Shown: positions 42,601-51,435, numbered from the stretch's first letter. The stretch is DNA of 64,000 nt from Bacteroidota bacterium (GCA_030681615.1 JAUXSA010000056.1:1-64000); one strand, 5' to 3'. Notes: generated from the letters alone by a model not told the origin. Program-made: numbers and translations.

Positions 42601-43411
42601 TAACCTTGCTTTAAAACGTTACAATCCTTCAAGCAACAAATCAAATAGCGAATACAGCGAGTACGATTACCTTGATAAATCGATTAAAGATCTGGCAGAA
42701 AGCATTCAACAAAGTTTAGATGGCTTTACAAATAACAATTTATTTAAAGGCTCTGCTTATTTAAAAGGTCTTGAGACATTCAACCGCAGTCCTTTAGTTA
42801 ATTACGCTATTATTTTATCACCTTTCTATAAGACCGACGAAAAAACAAAACAGTTCTTCACTAAACTTTCCAAACTTAAAACGCAAAGTATTGCTATGCC
42901 GGTTGCTATTAATTTATTAAAGAATAATATTGTTATAAACGATACGCTTACTAATTTTTATTCTAAAAATAAATTTACCCGCGCATATTTTTATACTGAA
43001 TTGGAGAAAGAAAAACTGACCGAGAAATTTGATAAAAAATATTTGACACAAATGAGTTTGATAGAATCTGTTTTAACCGCACAAACACAATTATCAAATA
43101 TTTATAGTTACGATAAAGATAAAGGCAAAAAAGACTCTTTACTTTTTATTAAAGAATTAGATGCCAGGAATAAATATCAAAAAGGAAAGATCTATGTTTA
43201 CCGCATAATTAAAAGTAAGGTTGACGATGAACGCTGGTCTGTTGCTTTTGTACCAGAGTCAAAATCAGGGATCTCATCAAACGTACAGGTAATTAATGCG
43301 GGTTATTACATTGATAAAACAAAAACAGAGGCCGAAAATTTTAACGAGATATTGGATTATTTTAATTTGACCTATCGTAAAAGGGCTATTACTGCATCCT
43401 CAGCTTATTAA
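39698..43411 (+). CDS. Giant TraB/GumN-domain protein with long C-terminal region of unknown function
   Basis: 1237 residues; signal peptide MKRLLYILILLPFLTFSQAQ. The TraB/GumN domain (about 22-300) has LWKITGKDLKKPSYLYGTMH with the GTMH motif, VVGLETNPGDWL, and the second motif GVGAAHLPGEEGVIELLRKK. In relatives the paired GxxH/GTMH motifs belong to a proposed metal-dependent peptidase. The remaining 900 residues match no family I know. They contain two PsbP/DUF-like beta segments (about 300-640), a Ser/Tyr/Asn-rich linker (YHSSNKSYYSPSSNEYVNIT) and an alpha-helical HEAT-like region (about 770-1130). Relatives of the size usually seen are about 300 residues. It heads a five-gene operon, 29 bp before the MoxR gene. 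Confidence 0.82.
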   Translation: MKRLLYILILLPFLTFSQAQKKYPTLLWKITGKDLKKPSYLYGTMHVSSRVAYHLSEQFFDALKSVDVVGLETNPGDWLLNMEKTGELDQANQIVSSNNYRKDFYRSTFMANFPDKRVLQGIISYDPDIINGLLYRHNRSKENFEENTYIDLFIYQSASKLNKQLISLEDFAQSEIKARLSALPDSELNEDENSESSSNYYFNGQKIEDSYRDGNLDALDSLSKKASSKNTQKYLINDRNVFFVNTIDSVLKTKSLFSGVGAAHLPGEEGVIELLRKKGYTVEPVFPKNSKKSDAIRDELDALVKPVTFQKQFVNDSSMAMNLPGKLTQIVNFESIKYYIYADMINGSFYTVARLKHFGPLFNVSTTQMMQKVDSLLFENIPGKIILKKEITSNNGLKGIEIVNKTRRGDEQHYQIFFSDLEMIMFKLGGKQSYATGSEAKQFFNSIQFFSKGQSIVDFTPKTKGFTVKIPGNYNYTKNSSSSSKGLIEDLYAYNTTLKQFYGVKQAVYNDFEYLEEDTFELNLFSKNILKNYNFSENVSREIVKEQNLPCIKFSAKNKMGSYFYGKFFIKGVHYYLAYFISEKESSFNNDFFTSFKLTDFEFINPIKTITDNDYHFKVKDEVTVNASSKFNEAYAKEYETAKVKKEKTTNDYDYHSSNKSYYSPSSNEYVNITYEKYNDYDYRNINEIDQSISTSIKNTTGLLITNKVTNNKDGIYSYKCTLKDTATSRVMDVKIYFKNGIMQEIIAPYDSVIGLKGWTKDFMDSFTPKDTLIGKNIFENKFSTLLNDLCSTDTVARQRANSSLLNSISMNKVYIDEFIKFIGGKNLSLVSEDSRAQLFVNGGTMASNKIIEPYKNLYKQYTDSFYLQLCMLKGLAYLKTPASFAAFNNLILNETPLVGEVTIVSDVFAVLHDSLELCKNFFPGMLVLTKYDEYKDAVYTLMSELVNKKIIASAAYLTQKDNILADANLALKRYNPSSNKSNSEYSEYDYLDKSIKDLAESIQQSLDGFTNNNLFKGSAYLKGLETFNRSPLVNYAIILSPFYKTDEKTKQFFTKLSKLKTQSIAMPVAINLLKNNIVINDTLTNFYSKNKFTRAYFYTELEKEKLTEKFDKKYLTQMSLIESVLTAQTQLSNIYSYDKDKGKKDSLLFIKELDARNKYQKGKIYVYRIIKSKVDDERWSVAFVPESKSGISSNVQVINAGYYIDKTKTEAENFNEILDYFNLTYRKRAITASSAY

Positions 43412-43440
43412 AATAGTTAGAAATAAGTAAAAAATAAATT

Positions 43441-44406
43441 ATGCAATATAAATCAGATACTGAAGCTTTACAGGATTTTGTTTCAAAGTACAATCAATTA
43501 ACAAAAGAAATATCTAAGGTTATTGTAGGGCAGGAAGACACTGTTAAGAATGTTTTAATTTCTGTTTTTAGCAAAGGCCATTGTTTACTGGTTGGTGTTC
43601 CGGGTTTAGCCAAGACCTTACTGGTAAATACTATTTCAGATGCATTAGGTTTAAGTTTTAATAGAATTCAATTTACACCCGATCTTATGCCAAGCGATAT
43701 TATTGGTAGCGAGATATTAGATGAGGATCGTAGTTTTAAATTTATTAAAGGTCCCTTATTTGCCAATATTATTTTGGCCGATGAGATCAATCGTACACCG
43801 CCAAAAACTCAGGCTGCTTTGTTAGAGGCTATGCAGGAGCGACAGGTGACTGCAGCTGGTAAAAAATATGTTTTGGATACACCATTCTTTGTATTGGCTA
43901 CACAAAATCCAATAGAGCAGGAGGGAACCTATCCTTTACCTGAAGCGCAGTTAGACCGTTTTATGTTTAATGTTTGGTTAGATTATCCAAAGTTTGCAGA
44001 AGAATTACAAGTAGTAAAATTAACGACAGCTAACTTACAGGTTTCATTAAATAAGATATTGAACGCGCAGGAAATTGTTTTTTTCCAGGATCTTATTCGT
44101 AAAATACCGGTAGCCGATAACGTTATTGAGTATGCCGTTAAGCTGGTAAATAAAACCCGTTTAAATAGTGAGTACACTGCAGAAGTAACAAAAAAATATT
44201 TATTATGGGGAGCAGGACCAAGAGCCTCGCAATATTTAATTATTGGTGCAAAGGCGCATGCTGCTATTAATGGCAAATTCAGTCCTGATATTGAGGATGT
44301 AAAAGCTATTGCGATCCCTATTCTGCGTCACCGTATTGTTTTAAATTACAAGGCTGAAGCTGAAGGTGTTTCGGTAGAAGATATTATTAAACAATTAATG
44401 CAATAG
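43441..44406 (+). CDS. MoxR-family AAA+ ATPase
   Basis: 321 residues, normal for MoxR. Walker A is GVPGLAKT, Walker B is IILADEINR, sensor 1 is VLATQNPIEQEGTYPLPEAQ and the arginine region is LDRFMF. MoxR proteins act as chaperones, usually with VWA-domain proteins encoded next door. Here no DUF58, VWA or Bat gene follows. The gene is instead followed after 6 bp by an unknown protein and then fahA, and preceded by a periplasmic TraB/GumN protein. Its client is therefore not evident from context. Confidence 0.94.
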   Translation: MQYKSDTEALQDFVSKYNQLTKEISKVIVGQEDTVKNVLISVFSKGHCLLVGVPGLAKTLLVNTISDALGLSFNRIQFTPDLMPSDIIGSEILDEDRSFKFIKGPLFANIILADEINRTPPKTQAALLEAMQERQVTAAGKKYVLDTPFFVLATQNPIEQEGTYPLPEAQLDRFMFNVWLDYPKFAEELQVVKLTTANLQVSLNKILNAQEIVFFQDLIRKIPVADNVIEYAVKLVNKTRLNSEYTAEVTKKYLLWGAGPRASQYLIIGAKAHAAINGKFSPDIEDVKAIAIPILRHRIVLNYKAEAEGVSVEDIIKQLMQ

Positions 44407-44412
44407 AATACC

Positions 44413-44925
44413 ATGACTGACATAGTAAAAGAATTATTAGATGAGGATGCTTTTGATCCTAAAAAATTATTTAACGAAGAAGAGTATAGCACGTTGATCA
44501 TTAAGCGTGATGGCTTTAATAAAAAAGAGAATAATGCCGCCGATCTTTTAGAAGGCTTATTGGACAAGGAAATTACCAGGGCAGAAAGCGAAGAGATCTT
44601 TTTAAAATTAAAGGAATCTAATTCGGTCGACATGATGGTGGATGCCATAAAGAAAGCACAACGCCTGGAGGAGAAAATAATTTTAACCGCTGCCTGCTGG
44701 GAATCCTGCCTGGATTTTTCCAAGCACTTTTTATTTTTTGTGGAGCTAGCCTGTAATGATATTTTATTATTGTCTCTTGAAGGGCTTACCGTTGTTGAGA
44801 ACTGCGAAGGAACAATTGACGAAAATACTTTAACAAAAGCGCTGGAAATAGCGCAAAGTTCAAATAGCAGTAACCGCGAACTTATGATAGACCTTATTAC
44901 AAATATTAAATCAAGGATAGCTTAA
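44413..44925 (+). CDS. Hypothetical protein in MoxR operon
   Basis: 170 residues, soluble, alpha-helical and acidic, without signal peptide. Notable parts are NNAADLLEGLLDKEITRAES, the aromatic LTAACWESCLDFSKHFLFFV and LLSLEGLTVVENCEGTIDEN. The pattern of alternating helices, with a C-terminal Ser/Asn-rich SSNSSNRELMIDLITNIKSR, recalls HEAT-like or adaptor folds, but no family is recognised. It lies 6 bp after moxR and 7 bp before fahA, so it is cotranscribed and is the best candidate for a MoxR partner by position only. Confidence 0.75.
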   Translation: MTDIVKELLDEDAFDPKKLFNEEEYSTLIIKRDGFNKKENNAADLLEGLLDKEITRAESEEIFLKLKESNSVDMMVDAIKKAQRLEEKIILTAACWESCLDFSKHFLFFVELACNDILLLSLEGLTVVENCEGTIDENTLTKALEIAQSSNSSNRELMIDLITNIKSRIA

Positions 44926-44932
44926 TTATTTT

Positions 44933-46186
44933 ATGGCAAACACAAATTTAAAAAGCTGGATAGAAGTAAGTCCGAATTCAGATTTCTCCATTCACAATAT
45001 TCCTTTTGGTATATATTCTGATGATAACGTAAAACATCATGTGTGTTCTGCTATTGGCGACTATATCATTGATCTGTTTGAATTAGAGAGTCAGGATCTT
45101 TTAGATATCGATCGTTCTGTTTTTGATCAGAAATATTTAAATGCCTTTATTGAATTAGGAAAACCTGTTACCAATAAAATAAGAACAAGGTTGATCGAAA
45201 TTTTATGTGATGGGAATTCTGTTCTAAGAACTGATAAAAAATTATTTGATACTGTTTTCAAAAAACAAAGCAGCGTTAAAATGTTGATGCCTGTTCAGGT
45301 TGGCGATTATACTGATTTTTACAGCAGTATAGATCATGCTACTAATATTGGAACGATGATCCGCGATCCTAAAAATGCATTAATGCCAAACTGGAAACAT
45401 TTGCCGGTTGGTTATCATGGCCGTGCTTCTTCTATTACGGTTTCAGGTACAAATTTTCACCGTCCTAAAGGGCAACAAAAACCTGCCGACCAGGAGAACC
45501 CTGTTTTTGGTCCAACAAAATTATTGGATATTGAATTAGAGACTGCGTTTGTTATTGGTAAGTCAACTCAAATGGGAGATTCTATTTCAACAGAAAAAGC
45601 AGACGATCATATTTTTGGTATGTTATTGTTTAATGATTGGAGCGCGCGTGACATTCAAACCTGGGAATATATTCCATTAGGACCTTTCCTGGCAAAGAAT
45701 TTTGCAAGCACAGTGTCGCCATGGATAGTAACATTGGAAGCGTTAGAGCCATTCCGCACCAAAGGATATGTACAGGAGCCAAAAGTATTACCATACCTTG
45801 AATACAAGGGTGATAGAAATATAGATATTAAACTGGATGTTTTCTTAAAACCACAAAATGGCGAAGAGAATAAAATTTGTTCTTCTAATTACAAATACAT
45901 GTACTGGACCATGGAGCAACAATTAGCACACCATACTGTTAATGGTTGTAACGTAAACGTGGGCGATATGATGGCAAGCGGTACTATTAGTGGTCCTGAG
46001 CCAAGCGAGTTTGGCAGTATGATGGAATTAACCTGGCGCGGCACAAAACCAATTACTTTAAAAGATGGTACTGAGCGTAAATTTGTGAACGATAATGATA
46101 CCATTATTATTCGTGGTTATTGCGAGAACGAAGGTAAACGTGTTGGTTTTGGTGAATGCGTAGCTACGTTGTTGCCTGCGAAATAA
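44933..46186 (+). CDS. fahA: Fumarylacetoacetase
   Basis: 417 residues, the usual length. The N-terminal SH3-like domain is followed by the catalytic part with VGDYTDFYSSIDHATNIGTM (metal ligand Asp and catalytic His), LPVGYHGRASSITVSG, LDIELETAFVIG (ligand Glu pair) and FNDWSARDIQTWEYIPLGPF. It cleaves fumarylacetoacetate to fumarate and acetoacetate, the last step of tyrosine breakdown. The other pathway genes (hmgA, hppD) are not in the window. Operon with MoxR and two unknowns. Confidence 0.96.
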   Translation: MANTNLKSWIEVSPNSDFSIHNIPFGIYSDDNVKHHVCSAIGDYIIDLFELESQDLLDIDRSVFDQKYLNAFIELGKPVTNKIRTRLIEILCDGNSVLRTDKKLFDTVFKKQSSVKMLMPVQVGDYTDFYSSIDHATNIGTMIRDPKNALMPNWKHLPVGYHGRASSITVSGTNFHRPKGQQKPADQENPVFGPTKLLDIELETAFVIGKSTQMGDSISTEKADDHIFGMLLFNDWSARDIQTWEYIPLGPFLAKNFASTVSPWIVTLEALEPFRTKGYVQEPKVLPYLEYKGDRNIDIKLDVFLKPQNGEENKICSSNYKYMYWTMEQQLAHHTVNGCNVNVGDMMASGTISGPEPSEFGSMMELTWRGTKPITLKDGTERKFVNDNDTIIIRGYCENEGKRVGFGECVATLLPAK

Positions 46187-46196
46187 TTCTTTATTT

Positions 46197-46565
46197 ATGG
46201 CCAAAAAAAGCAGTGATGCAACATACGATCATTCCTGTTTTATGGTACTTGCATATGAGTATGGTGATAACAAAATAAAAGAATCTGAAAAGAAAATAAG
46301 GGCCAAACTTAAATACAACAAGCTAGGTGCCTATGATGAAGCGCGTGTAAATAAGTTACGCGAATTAACTGAAGAGCTTTCTGCTGAGATCCGGTTACAA
46401 AATAGATCGACCTATTTTTCTAAATCAAATAATGAGTTTTCAAACATGGAAGATTTTGACTTTAAAAAATGGGCGGAAGATCTTTCTATAAACTATCCAA
46501 CAATAGATAAAAAAGAATTAGATTCGCTCGTAGGAATGGCCGTGCATCTGTTTCATTGCAGGTAA
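46197..46565 (+). CDS. Hypothetical protein downstream of fahA
   Basis: 122 residues, soluble. It has a charged helical region (DNKIKESEKKIRAKLKYNKL, then YDEARVNKLRELTEELSAEI) that could be a coiled coil, and a C-terminal LVGMAVHLFHCR. No family recognised. It starts 10 bp after fahA and ends the operon; the next gene is 69 bp away with a new leader. It is well separated from other frames, with codon use like its neighbours, so I take it as real. Confidence 0.72.
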   Translation: MAKKSSDATYDHSCFMVLAYEYGDNKIKESEKKIRAKLKYNKLGAYDEARVNKLRELTEELSAEIRLQNRSTYFSKSNNEFSNMEDFDFKKWAEDLSINYPTIDKKELDSLVGMAVHLFHCR

Positions 46566-46634
46566 ACTTTTCTTTCAATTCAAATGCAATATATCCAAAC
46601 AAAATGCGTTAAAGCATAAATTTAATATCTCATA

Positions 46635-47840
46635 ATGATAAAAAGTGTACGGTTGAGCGTTCTTGCTTTGATTTTTTTAACGGTAAAATATAAAGCACAA
46701 CCGGATACAATTATTGTTTTTGACGTGCTCACCCACAATATTGATACCGTGCTACCGGTTGCAGTTAATCAATCCACTACTTTTGACAAAACATCTTCAT
46801 CCTTTGGTACACTTGGAAACCAGGTGGCTTTAAGTTTAACAGCTCCAACCTCAAATTTATTCAGCGGTTCAAATTTTAGTGCTTTGGCAAAAGCAGTTTC
46901 TTTTTTTAATGTTACCGATTATCCTGTTCGAACAGCTGTTGCTTTAAGGACTTACTCCAATAGTATTTCGTCGCGCTTATGCTCCGGTATAATGGTAGCA
47001 CCAGGTTTTGTACTTAGTGCCGGACATTGTGCTTGTCTTGGTGGTAATTTTAAGATCTACGATAGCATACAGGCAGTTCCTGCTTATAACAATGGCAACA
47101 TACCAAGTAATATACCTACCTCAATGGTAAAAAGGATCTATATTTTTAAGACCTATTATGACAATACACATTGGGATGATATTGCATTGTATGAATTAAA
47201 ACAACCAATTGGCATACAAACAGGTTGGGTAGGTATAGGCTTTAACCTGGCGCCAACCTTTATTACAAATAAAGTGTTTCATAAATTCAGTTACCCCGGG
47301 GCACCGCAACCAAGCAATCCAGGTATTGTTTATAACGGAGATACGCTTTATTATAACTATGGTTATATAAATGAAACACAGAATTATTTTAGCGTAAATT
47401 CTTCTATGGCAGAAGGTGTGCCGGGACAAAGTGGAAGCTCGTTCTTATATACTGATAATACCGATTATTATTCGGTAGGTGTAATGAATTTTAGTAACCA
47501 ATACCTGCATTATAAGATCACTAACGCTGTCTTCTATCAACTGCAAAATATAATTGTAAATAATCCATTGTCTATAAAAGAAAATAAAGGACTGATAGGT
47601 AAAGTAGATTTTTATCCTAATCCTTTTCAGGAACAAGCGGTATTAGAATTTGATTATGATCCTGCTGAACAATACACGGTTCAAATAAAAGATGGCCTTG
47701 GAAATACAGTACAAACAATGAATAATATTAAGAATGGACACCTTACTATTTCGCGAAACGATCTTAATAAAGGTTTATACTTTTTGCAGTTAAATACAGC
47801 AAGCGGTTATAAATATAATTGCATAATACTAATTAATTAG
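46635..47840 (+). CDS. Secreted trypsin-like serine protease with T9SS sorting domain
   Basis: 401 residues with a signal peptide ending KYKAQ. The S1 catalytic triad is visible: VLSAGHC (His 131), WDDIALYEL (Asp 182 region) and GVPGQSGSSF (Ser 266). Cysteines at 116, 132 and 134 could form disulfides. The C-terminal about 80 residues are a type A T9SS sorting domain: VDFYPNPFQEQAVLEFDY, then VQIKDGLGNTVQT and LNKGLYFLQLN. It is thus exported by T9SS and anchored or released at the surface. The convergent zinc-ribbon gene overlaps the stop by 4 bp. Confidence 0.92.
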   Translation: MIKSVRLSVLALIFLTVKYKAQPDTIIVFDVLTHNIDTVLPVAVNQSTTFDKTSSSFGTLGNQVALSLTAPTSNLFSGSNFSALAKAVSFFNVTDYPVRTAVALRTYSNSISSRLCSGIMVAPGFVLSAGHCACLGGNFKIYDSIQAVPAYNNGNIPSNIPTSMVKRIYIFKTYYDNTHWDDIALYELKQPIGIQTGWVGIGFNLAPTFITNKVFHKFSYPGAPQPSNPGIVYNGDTLYYNYGYINETQNYFSVNSSMAEGVPGQSGSSFLYTDNTDYYSVGVMNFSNQYLHYKITNAVFYQLQNIIVNNPLSIKENKGLIGKVDFYPNPFQEQAVLEFDYDPAEQYTVQIKDGLGNTVQTMNNIKNGHLTISRNDLNKGLYFLQLNTASGYKYNCIILIN

Positions 47841-48760
47841 CCAAACATCGCTTTAACTAGCCTGTTCTCAAGCTTGCAGGCTTTGCAATCAATGGTGTTT
47901 ACGGGATGTTCAGGAATTTCATTTTCAACCCCACAACCCATACAATTAAATTTGGTTTTAATTATATTGGTTTTGTGACATTCTTCGCAATGCACTTTTA
48001 ATGAATTTTCCGGCACAAACAATTCAGCTTTACAAAATTGGCAAGGCGTTTTATTTCCCTCCACTTTAATTGGATCTATATAATCGGCATCAAAACCGGT
48101 TTGTTTTAAAAATGTTTTTCCGTCTTTTTCATTTAAATAAGGTAACCATATTTGTACAAGGGTTGAGATCTTCATTTTAAGGTTCGCGTCATAAGGAAAG
48201 ACTTTATGCATCAATGCATATTCAGGATTATCGTAAAATAATTTAAACTCTTCTTTTAAATAATCTATGTATGAATTTATCATTCTAAAAAAACCTTCGC
48301 CTTTTACTTTTGATTGGCCTTTTTCAGTATAATATTCCATATCACCTTGTAAATGCTGTTGCGTTTTTGCCTTTTTTTGATACTTCGGATCAAAAGCAGC
48401 AACAGTGGCAGAATCAGCGCATATGGCTAGGAAAGGGTAATAAAAATTATCATCAAAGTTGATGGTTGGTGGTAAATATTCGGGGTAAAGGCGGTAATAA
48501 ACATCCCAGTATTTTACCTGTAGCTCGTAATATTCTTTTTTATCTTTCTTAATTAAGCTTTCATTTAATTTACTTTGAAAACTAAGGTTTGCTTTTTGAT
48601 ATTTATCGCCTCTTTTAGGATCGCTGTTCCAGGCCTGCAGGCTCATGGTATAATCCAGGTCTGTAAAGTTGCCGCAGTAATCACAAATAATGTAAGGTGA
48701 TTTATAAGCGTTTACTTTTGGCGCGCCACAATTGTTACAAGTGAATTTTTTTATTTTCAT
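47837..48760 (-). CDS. Hypothetical protein with multiple zinc ribbons
   Basis: 307 residues, cytoplasmic. The N-terminus has a zinc ribbon (CNNCGAPKVNAYKSPYIICD, then YCG). Three further CxxC pairs lie near the C-terminus: CQFCKAELFV, CEECHKTNII, CMGCGVENEI and CKACKLENRL. The middle (about 45-235) is helical and aromatic-rich without a known domain. A treble-ribbon scaffold of this type could bind nucleic acid or a protein. The gene is 19 bp downstream of ribBA on the same strand and may be read with it. Confidence 0.82.
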   Translation of the reverse strand: MKIKKFTCNNCGAPKVNAYKSPYIICDYCGNFTDLDYTMSLQAWNSDPKRGDKYQKANLSFQSKLNESLIKKDKKEYYELQVKYWDVYYRLYPEYLPPTINFDDNFYYPFLAICADSATVAAFDPKYQKKAKTQQHLQGDMEYYTEKGQSKVKGEGFFRMINSYIDYLKEEFKLFYDNPEYALMHKVFPYDANLKMKISTLVQIWLPYLNEKDGKTFLKQTGFDADYIDPIKVEGNKTPCQFCKAELFVPENSLKVHCEECHKTNIIKTKFNCMGCGVENEIPEHPVNTIDCKACKLENRLVKAMFG

Positions 48761-48779
48761 AACATTGTGCGCTTGTAAT

Positions 48780-49985
48780 TTAAAACGAGTGACCCATTTT
48801 TTCTTTCTTGGTCTGCAAATATTTTACATTATGCGGGTTAGATTCGATGATGATAGGAATATTTTCTACGATCTCTAAACCATAACCAATAAGGCCTGCG
48901 CGTTTTTTAGGATTATTGGTAAGTAATTTAATTTTATTTAAACCAAGGTCGCGTAAAATTTGTGCACCAATACCGTAATCGCGTTCGTCCATTTTAAAGC
49001 CTAGTTCAATATTTGCTTCTACAGTATCTCTACCATTTTCCTGCAGTTTATATGCTTTTAACTTATTTAAAAGACCAATGCCTCTTCCCTCCTGGTTCAT
49101 GTATACAATAACACCTTTGCCGGCTTTCTCAATCATTTCCATAGCGGCGTGTAATTGTGGGCCGCAGTCACAACGGCAACTTCCAAACACATCTCCCGTA
49201 ACACAACTCGAGTGTACGCGCACTAATACAGGTTCATCTTTTTCCCATTTACCTTTTACCAGGGCCATATGCTCCTGACCGTTAGTGTTTACTTTATAAG
49301 CTATCAGATCAAAGTCGCCCCAATTGGTTGGCATCTTTACTTCAACGGCACGTTCAACAATTGTTTCTTTAGCTAAACGGTAACTAATAAGATCTTTAAT
49401 GGTAATAATTTTCAGATCAAAACGTTCAGCAATTTTCACAAGATCAGGCAGGCGTGCCATGCTACCGTCTTCGTTCATGATCTCCACCAAAGCTCCACAT
49501 GGATCAAAACCTGCTAAGCGCGCAAGATCTATGGTCGCTTCTGTATGTCCTGTTCTTCTTAACACACCGGCTTCTTTTGCTTTTAACGGAAAAATATGTC
49601 CGGGTCTTCCAAAATCACTTGCTTTTTTTGTAGGATCAATTAATGCTAAAATTGTTTTGCTTCTATCAGATGCAGAAATACCTGTGGTACAACCAAATCC
49701 TAAAAGATCTATAGAAACGGTAAATGCGGTTTCGTGTGTGCTGGTATTTGCACTCACCATCATATCTAATTGTAATTCTTTTGCTTTTTGTTCGGTAATA
49801 GCGGTGCAAATTAATCCACGGCCATGTGTAGCCATAAAATTAATTACCTCGGGTGTAGCGTTTGCCGCAGCAGTAATAAAATCTCCTTCGTTCTCACGGT
49901 CCTCGTCATCAACAACTATAATAACCTTACCTTTGCGAATGTCCTCTAAGGCTTCGTCAATTGTGTTTAATTTAAACTCGTTCAT
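48780..49985 (-). CDS. ribBA: Bifunctional 3,4-DHBP synthase / GTP cyclohydrolase II
   Basis: 401 residues. Residues 1-200 are 3,4-dihydroxy-2-butanone-4-phosphate synthase: [31 protein letters not shown] and [20 protein letters not shown] with HTEA. Residues 205-401 are GTP cyclohydrolase II: the zinc site [20 protein letters not shown], then [20 protein letters not shown] and [10 protein letters not shown]. Together they supply both precursors of riboflavin. The leader to the divergent NUDIX gene is only 48 bp, too short for an FMN riboswitch. Confidence 0.97.
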   Translation of the reverse strand: MNEFKLNTIDEALEDIRKGKVIIVVDDEDRENEGDFITAAANATPEVINFMATHGRGLICTAITEQKAKELQLDMMVSANTSTHETAFTVSIDLLGFGCTTGISASDRSKTILALIDPTKKASDFGRPGHIFPLKAKEAGVLRRTGHTEATIDLARLAGFDPCGALVEIMNEDGSMARLPDLVKIAERFDLKIITIKDLISYRLAKETIVERAVEVKMPTNWGDFDLIAYKVNTNGQEHMALVKGKWEKDEPVLVRVHSSCVTGDVFGSCRCDCGPQLHAAMEMIEKAGKGVIVYMNQEGRGIGLLNKLKAYKLQENGRDTVEANIELGFKMDERDYGIGAQILRDLGLNKIKLLTNNPKKRAGLIGYGLEIVENIPIIIESNPHNVKYLQTKKEKMGHSF

Positions 49986-50033
49986 AATGTGTTACAAATT
50001 TACTTAATTTAACCCTTAATTTGCCGAATATAT

Positions 50034-50663
50034 TTGATACAACTTCTAAATAAACTTAAAACAGAGCTGCAAAAACCCTTGCCCGGCTGGCCTGCCCAGT
50101 ATGGTATGGCGCATGTTACGCGCGATAAGATAGATATTGCCAATTTGTTAGAAGATCAATACAGGCCCAGCGCCGTAATGATATTATTTTGCATTGATAA
50201 TGATGATAATTTATTCATTCCATTAATGGAAAGGGTACCTTATAAAGGTGTGCATAGTGCCCAGGTTAGCTTTCCGGGAGGCAAGTTTGAAACAGAGGAT
50301 GAAAATTTGCAGAATACTGCTTTACGCGAATGTTTTGAAGAGATAGGTTTGCGGGATGAAGTTGAAGTGATAGGAAAACTAACGCGTTTGTATATTCCTG
50401 TAAGTAATTTTGTAGTAGAACCTTATATTGGGTTTTGTAAAATAAAAGATCCAAAAATAATTCCGCATGAACGTGAGGTGAAAAATATTTTAAAATTGCC
50501 GCTGCAAAAATTAATGGATGATGCTACGATAGAACAGGGGACTGTAGAAGCAGAGGGTTTTAAAATAAAAGCCCCCTACTTTTTGGTAGAGGGCAATAAG
50601 GTTTGGGGTGCAACGGCTATGATACTTAACGAGCTAAAAACGATCTTACGAATTATTTCGTAA
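50034..50663 (+). CDS. NUDIX hydrolase, CoA pyrophosphatase-like (NudL/YeaB type)
   Basis: 209 residues. The NUDIX box is complete (GGKFETEDENLQNTALRECF followed by EEIGL). It is preceded by the CoA-pyrophosphatase signature HSAQVSFPGGK. Such enzymes cut CoA or related pyrophosphates to 3',5'-ADP and phosphopantetheine. The start is TTG at 50034: an in-frame TAA lies 24 bp upstream and no ATG exists before the conserved part. The gene diverges from ribBA and overlaps the convergent secreted gene by 11 bp. Confidence 0.9.
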   Translation: MIQLLNKLKTELQKPLPGWPAQYGMAHVTRDKIDIANLLEDQYRPSAVMILFCIDNDDNLFIPLMERVPYKGVHSAQVSFPGGKFETEDENLQNTALRECFEEIGLRDEVEVIGKLTRLYIPVSNFVVEPYIGFCKIKDPKIIPHEREVKNILKLPLQKLMDDATIEQGTVEAEGFKIKAPYFLVEGNKVWGATAMILNELKTILRIIS

Positions 50664-51435
50664 AGTCGGTTAATGTGTTATCGTAACATAAATAGTATTT
50701 CCCTTTTTTAAGATTATCAATGTTTACCTGGTTACCGTAGCCTTTTTTAACTACATCTCCATAAGCATCAAATACCTCGTAAGCTGTTTCCATATTAAAG
50801 TCGATGCTCTTACCGCTTTTTGGAATTGCAAAAGATGGTTTTTCAGTAGTAGATTTTAAACTTACTTCTTGAGAATATTTTGAGAATGAATTTAAACCTT
50901 TTTGTTTTACGCGGTATTTATTTTCGCCGCTGTGCATAGTAACCTGGAAAGAATATTCGTGTGGCTCAGGACTTCCAACGCCGTCCATTTCACCAATTGG
51001 GATCCATTTGTTCCATTTAAATTGTTCGATGATATAAGGTAAAGAACCAGTTTCGTTCTTCGCGTTCCATTTTAAAACACCGGTTGGTGAAATGTTCATG
51101 GTTAATATTTCGAAAGTTGGTTTTGATTTAAGGTCTTCTAAGTTTAATACTTTAGGAACGCAATTGTCTTTATGTACGATCTCTATAACAACTTTTTGTC
51201 CGTATTTTAATTGTAAAGCAGCAAGGTCAATTTCAAAAGCGCTTGAGTTGGTTTCATCTGTGGTGATCTTTCCATTTACTTTTATCTCTTGTGCGCAAAA
51301 ACCTACGCCGTTAACGCCGTAAGCGTTTTGTACAAAAACGTTCTTATTTTGGTATTTTCCCTCAATAACAAGTGTTGCAGCGTTGGCAAGACTACCAAAC
51401 CCTATGAAACCCATTAAAATCAAGAAATTTTTCAT
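50653..51435 (-). CDS. Secreted protein with a T9SS-like C-terminal module
   Basis: 260 residues from ATG 51433-51435, giving signal peptide MKNFLILMGFIGFGSLANA. The body is beta-rich with a cysteine pair (GFCAQEIKVNGKITTDET and KDNCVPKVLN) and an Ig-like segment (EYSFQVTMHSGENKYRVKQK). The C-terminus (AYEVFDAYGDVVKKGYGNQV, then NLKKGKYYLCYDN) resembles the last strands of T9SS sorting domains, where a turn and K-G-x-Y-x-L/V-x are typical. Function unknown. Convergent with the NUDIX gene. Confidence 0.75.
   Translation of the reverse strand: MKNFLILMGFIGFGSLANAATLVIEGKYQNKNVFVQNAYGVNGVGFCAQEIKVNGKITTDETNSSAFEIDLAALQLKYGQKVVIEIVHKDNCVPKVLNLEDLKSKPTFEILTMNISPTGVLKWNAKNETGSLPYIIEQFKWNKWIPIGEMDGVGSPEPHEYSFQVTMHSGENKYRVKQKGLNSFSKYSQEVSLKSTTEKPSFAIPKSGKSIDFNMETAYEVFDAYGDVVKKGYGNQVNIDNLKKGKYYLCYDNTLTDFTK

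Noticed and set aside
49399-50007. 202-codon plus-strand frame antisense to ribBA
   Set aside because: It is the complement of a strongly conserved gene, a usual artefact of long GC-balanced coding DNA; no homology or leader.
49986-50033. FMN riboswitch before ribBA
   Set aside because: The divergent gap is only 48 bp, too short for the aptamer, and no RFN-like conserved words are present.
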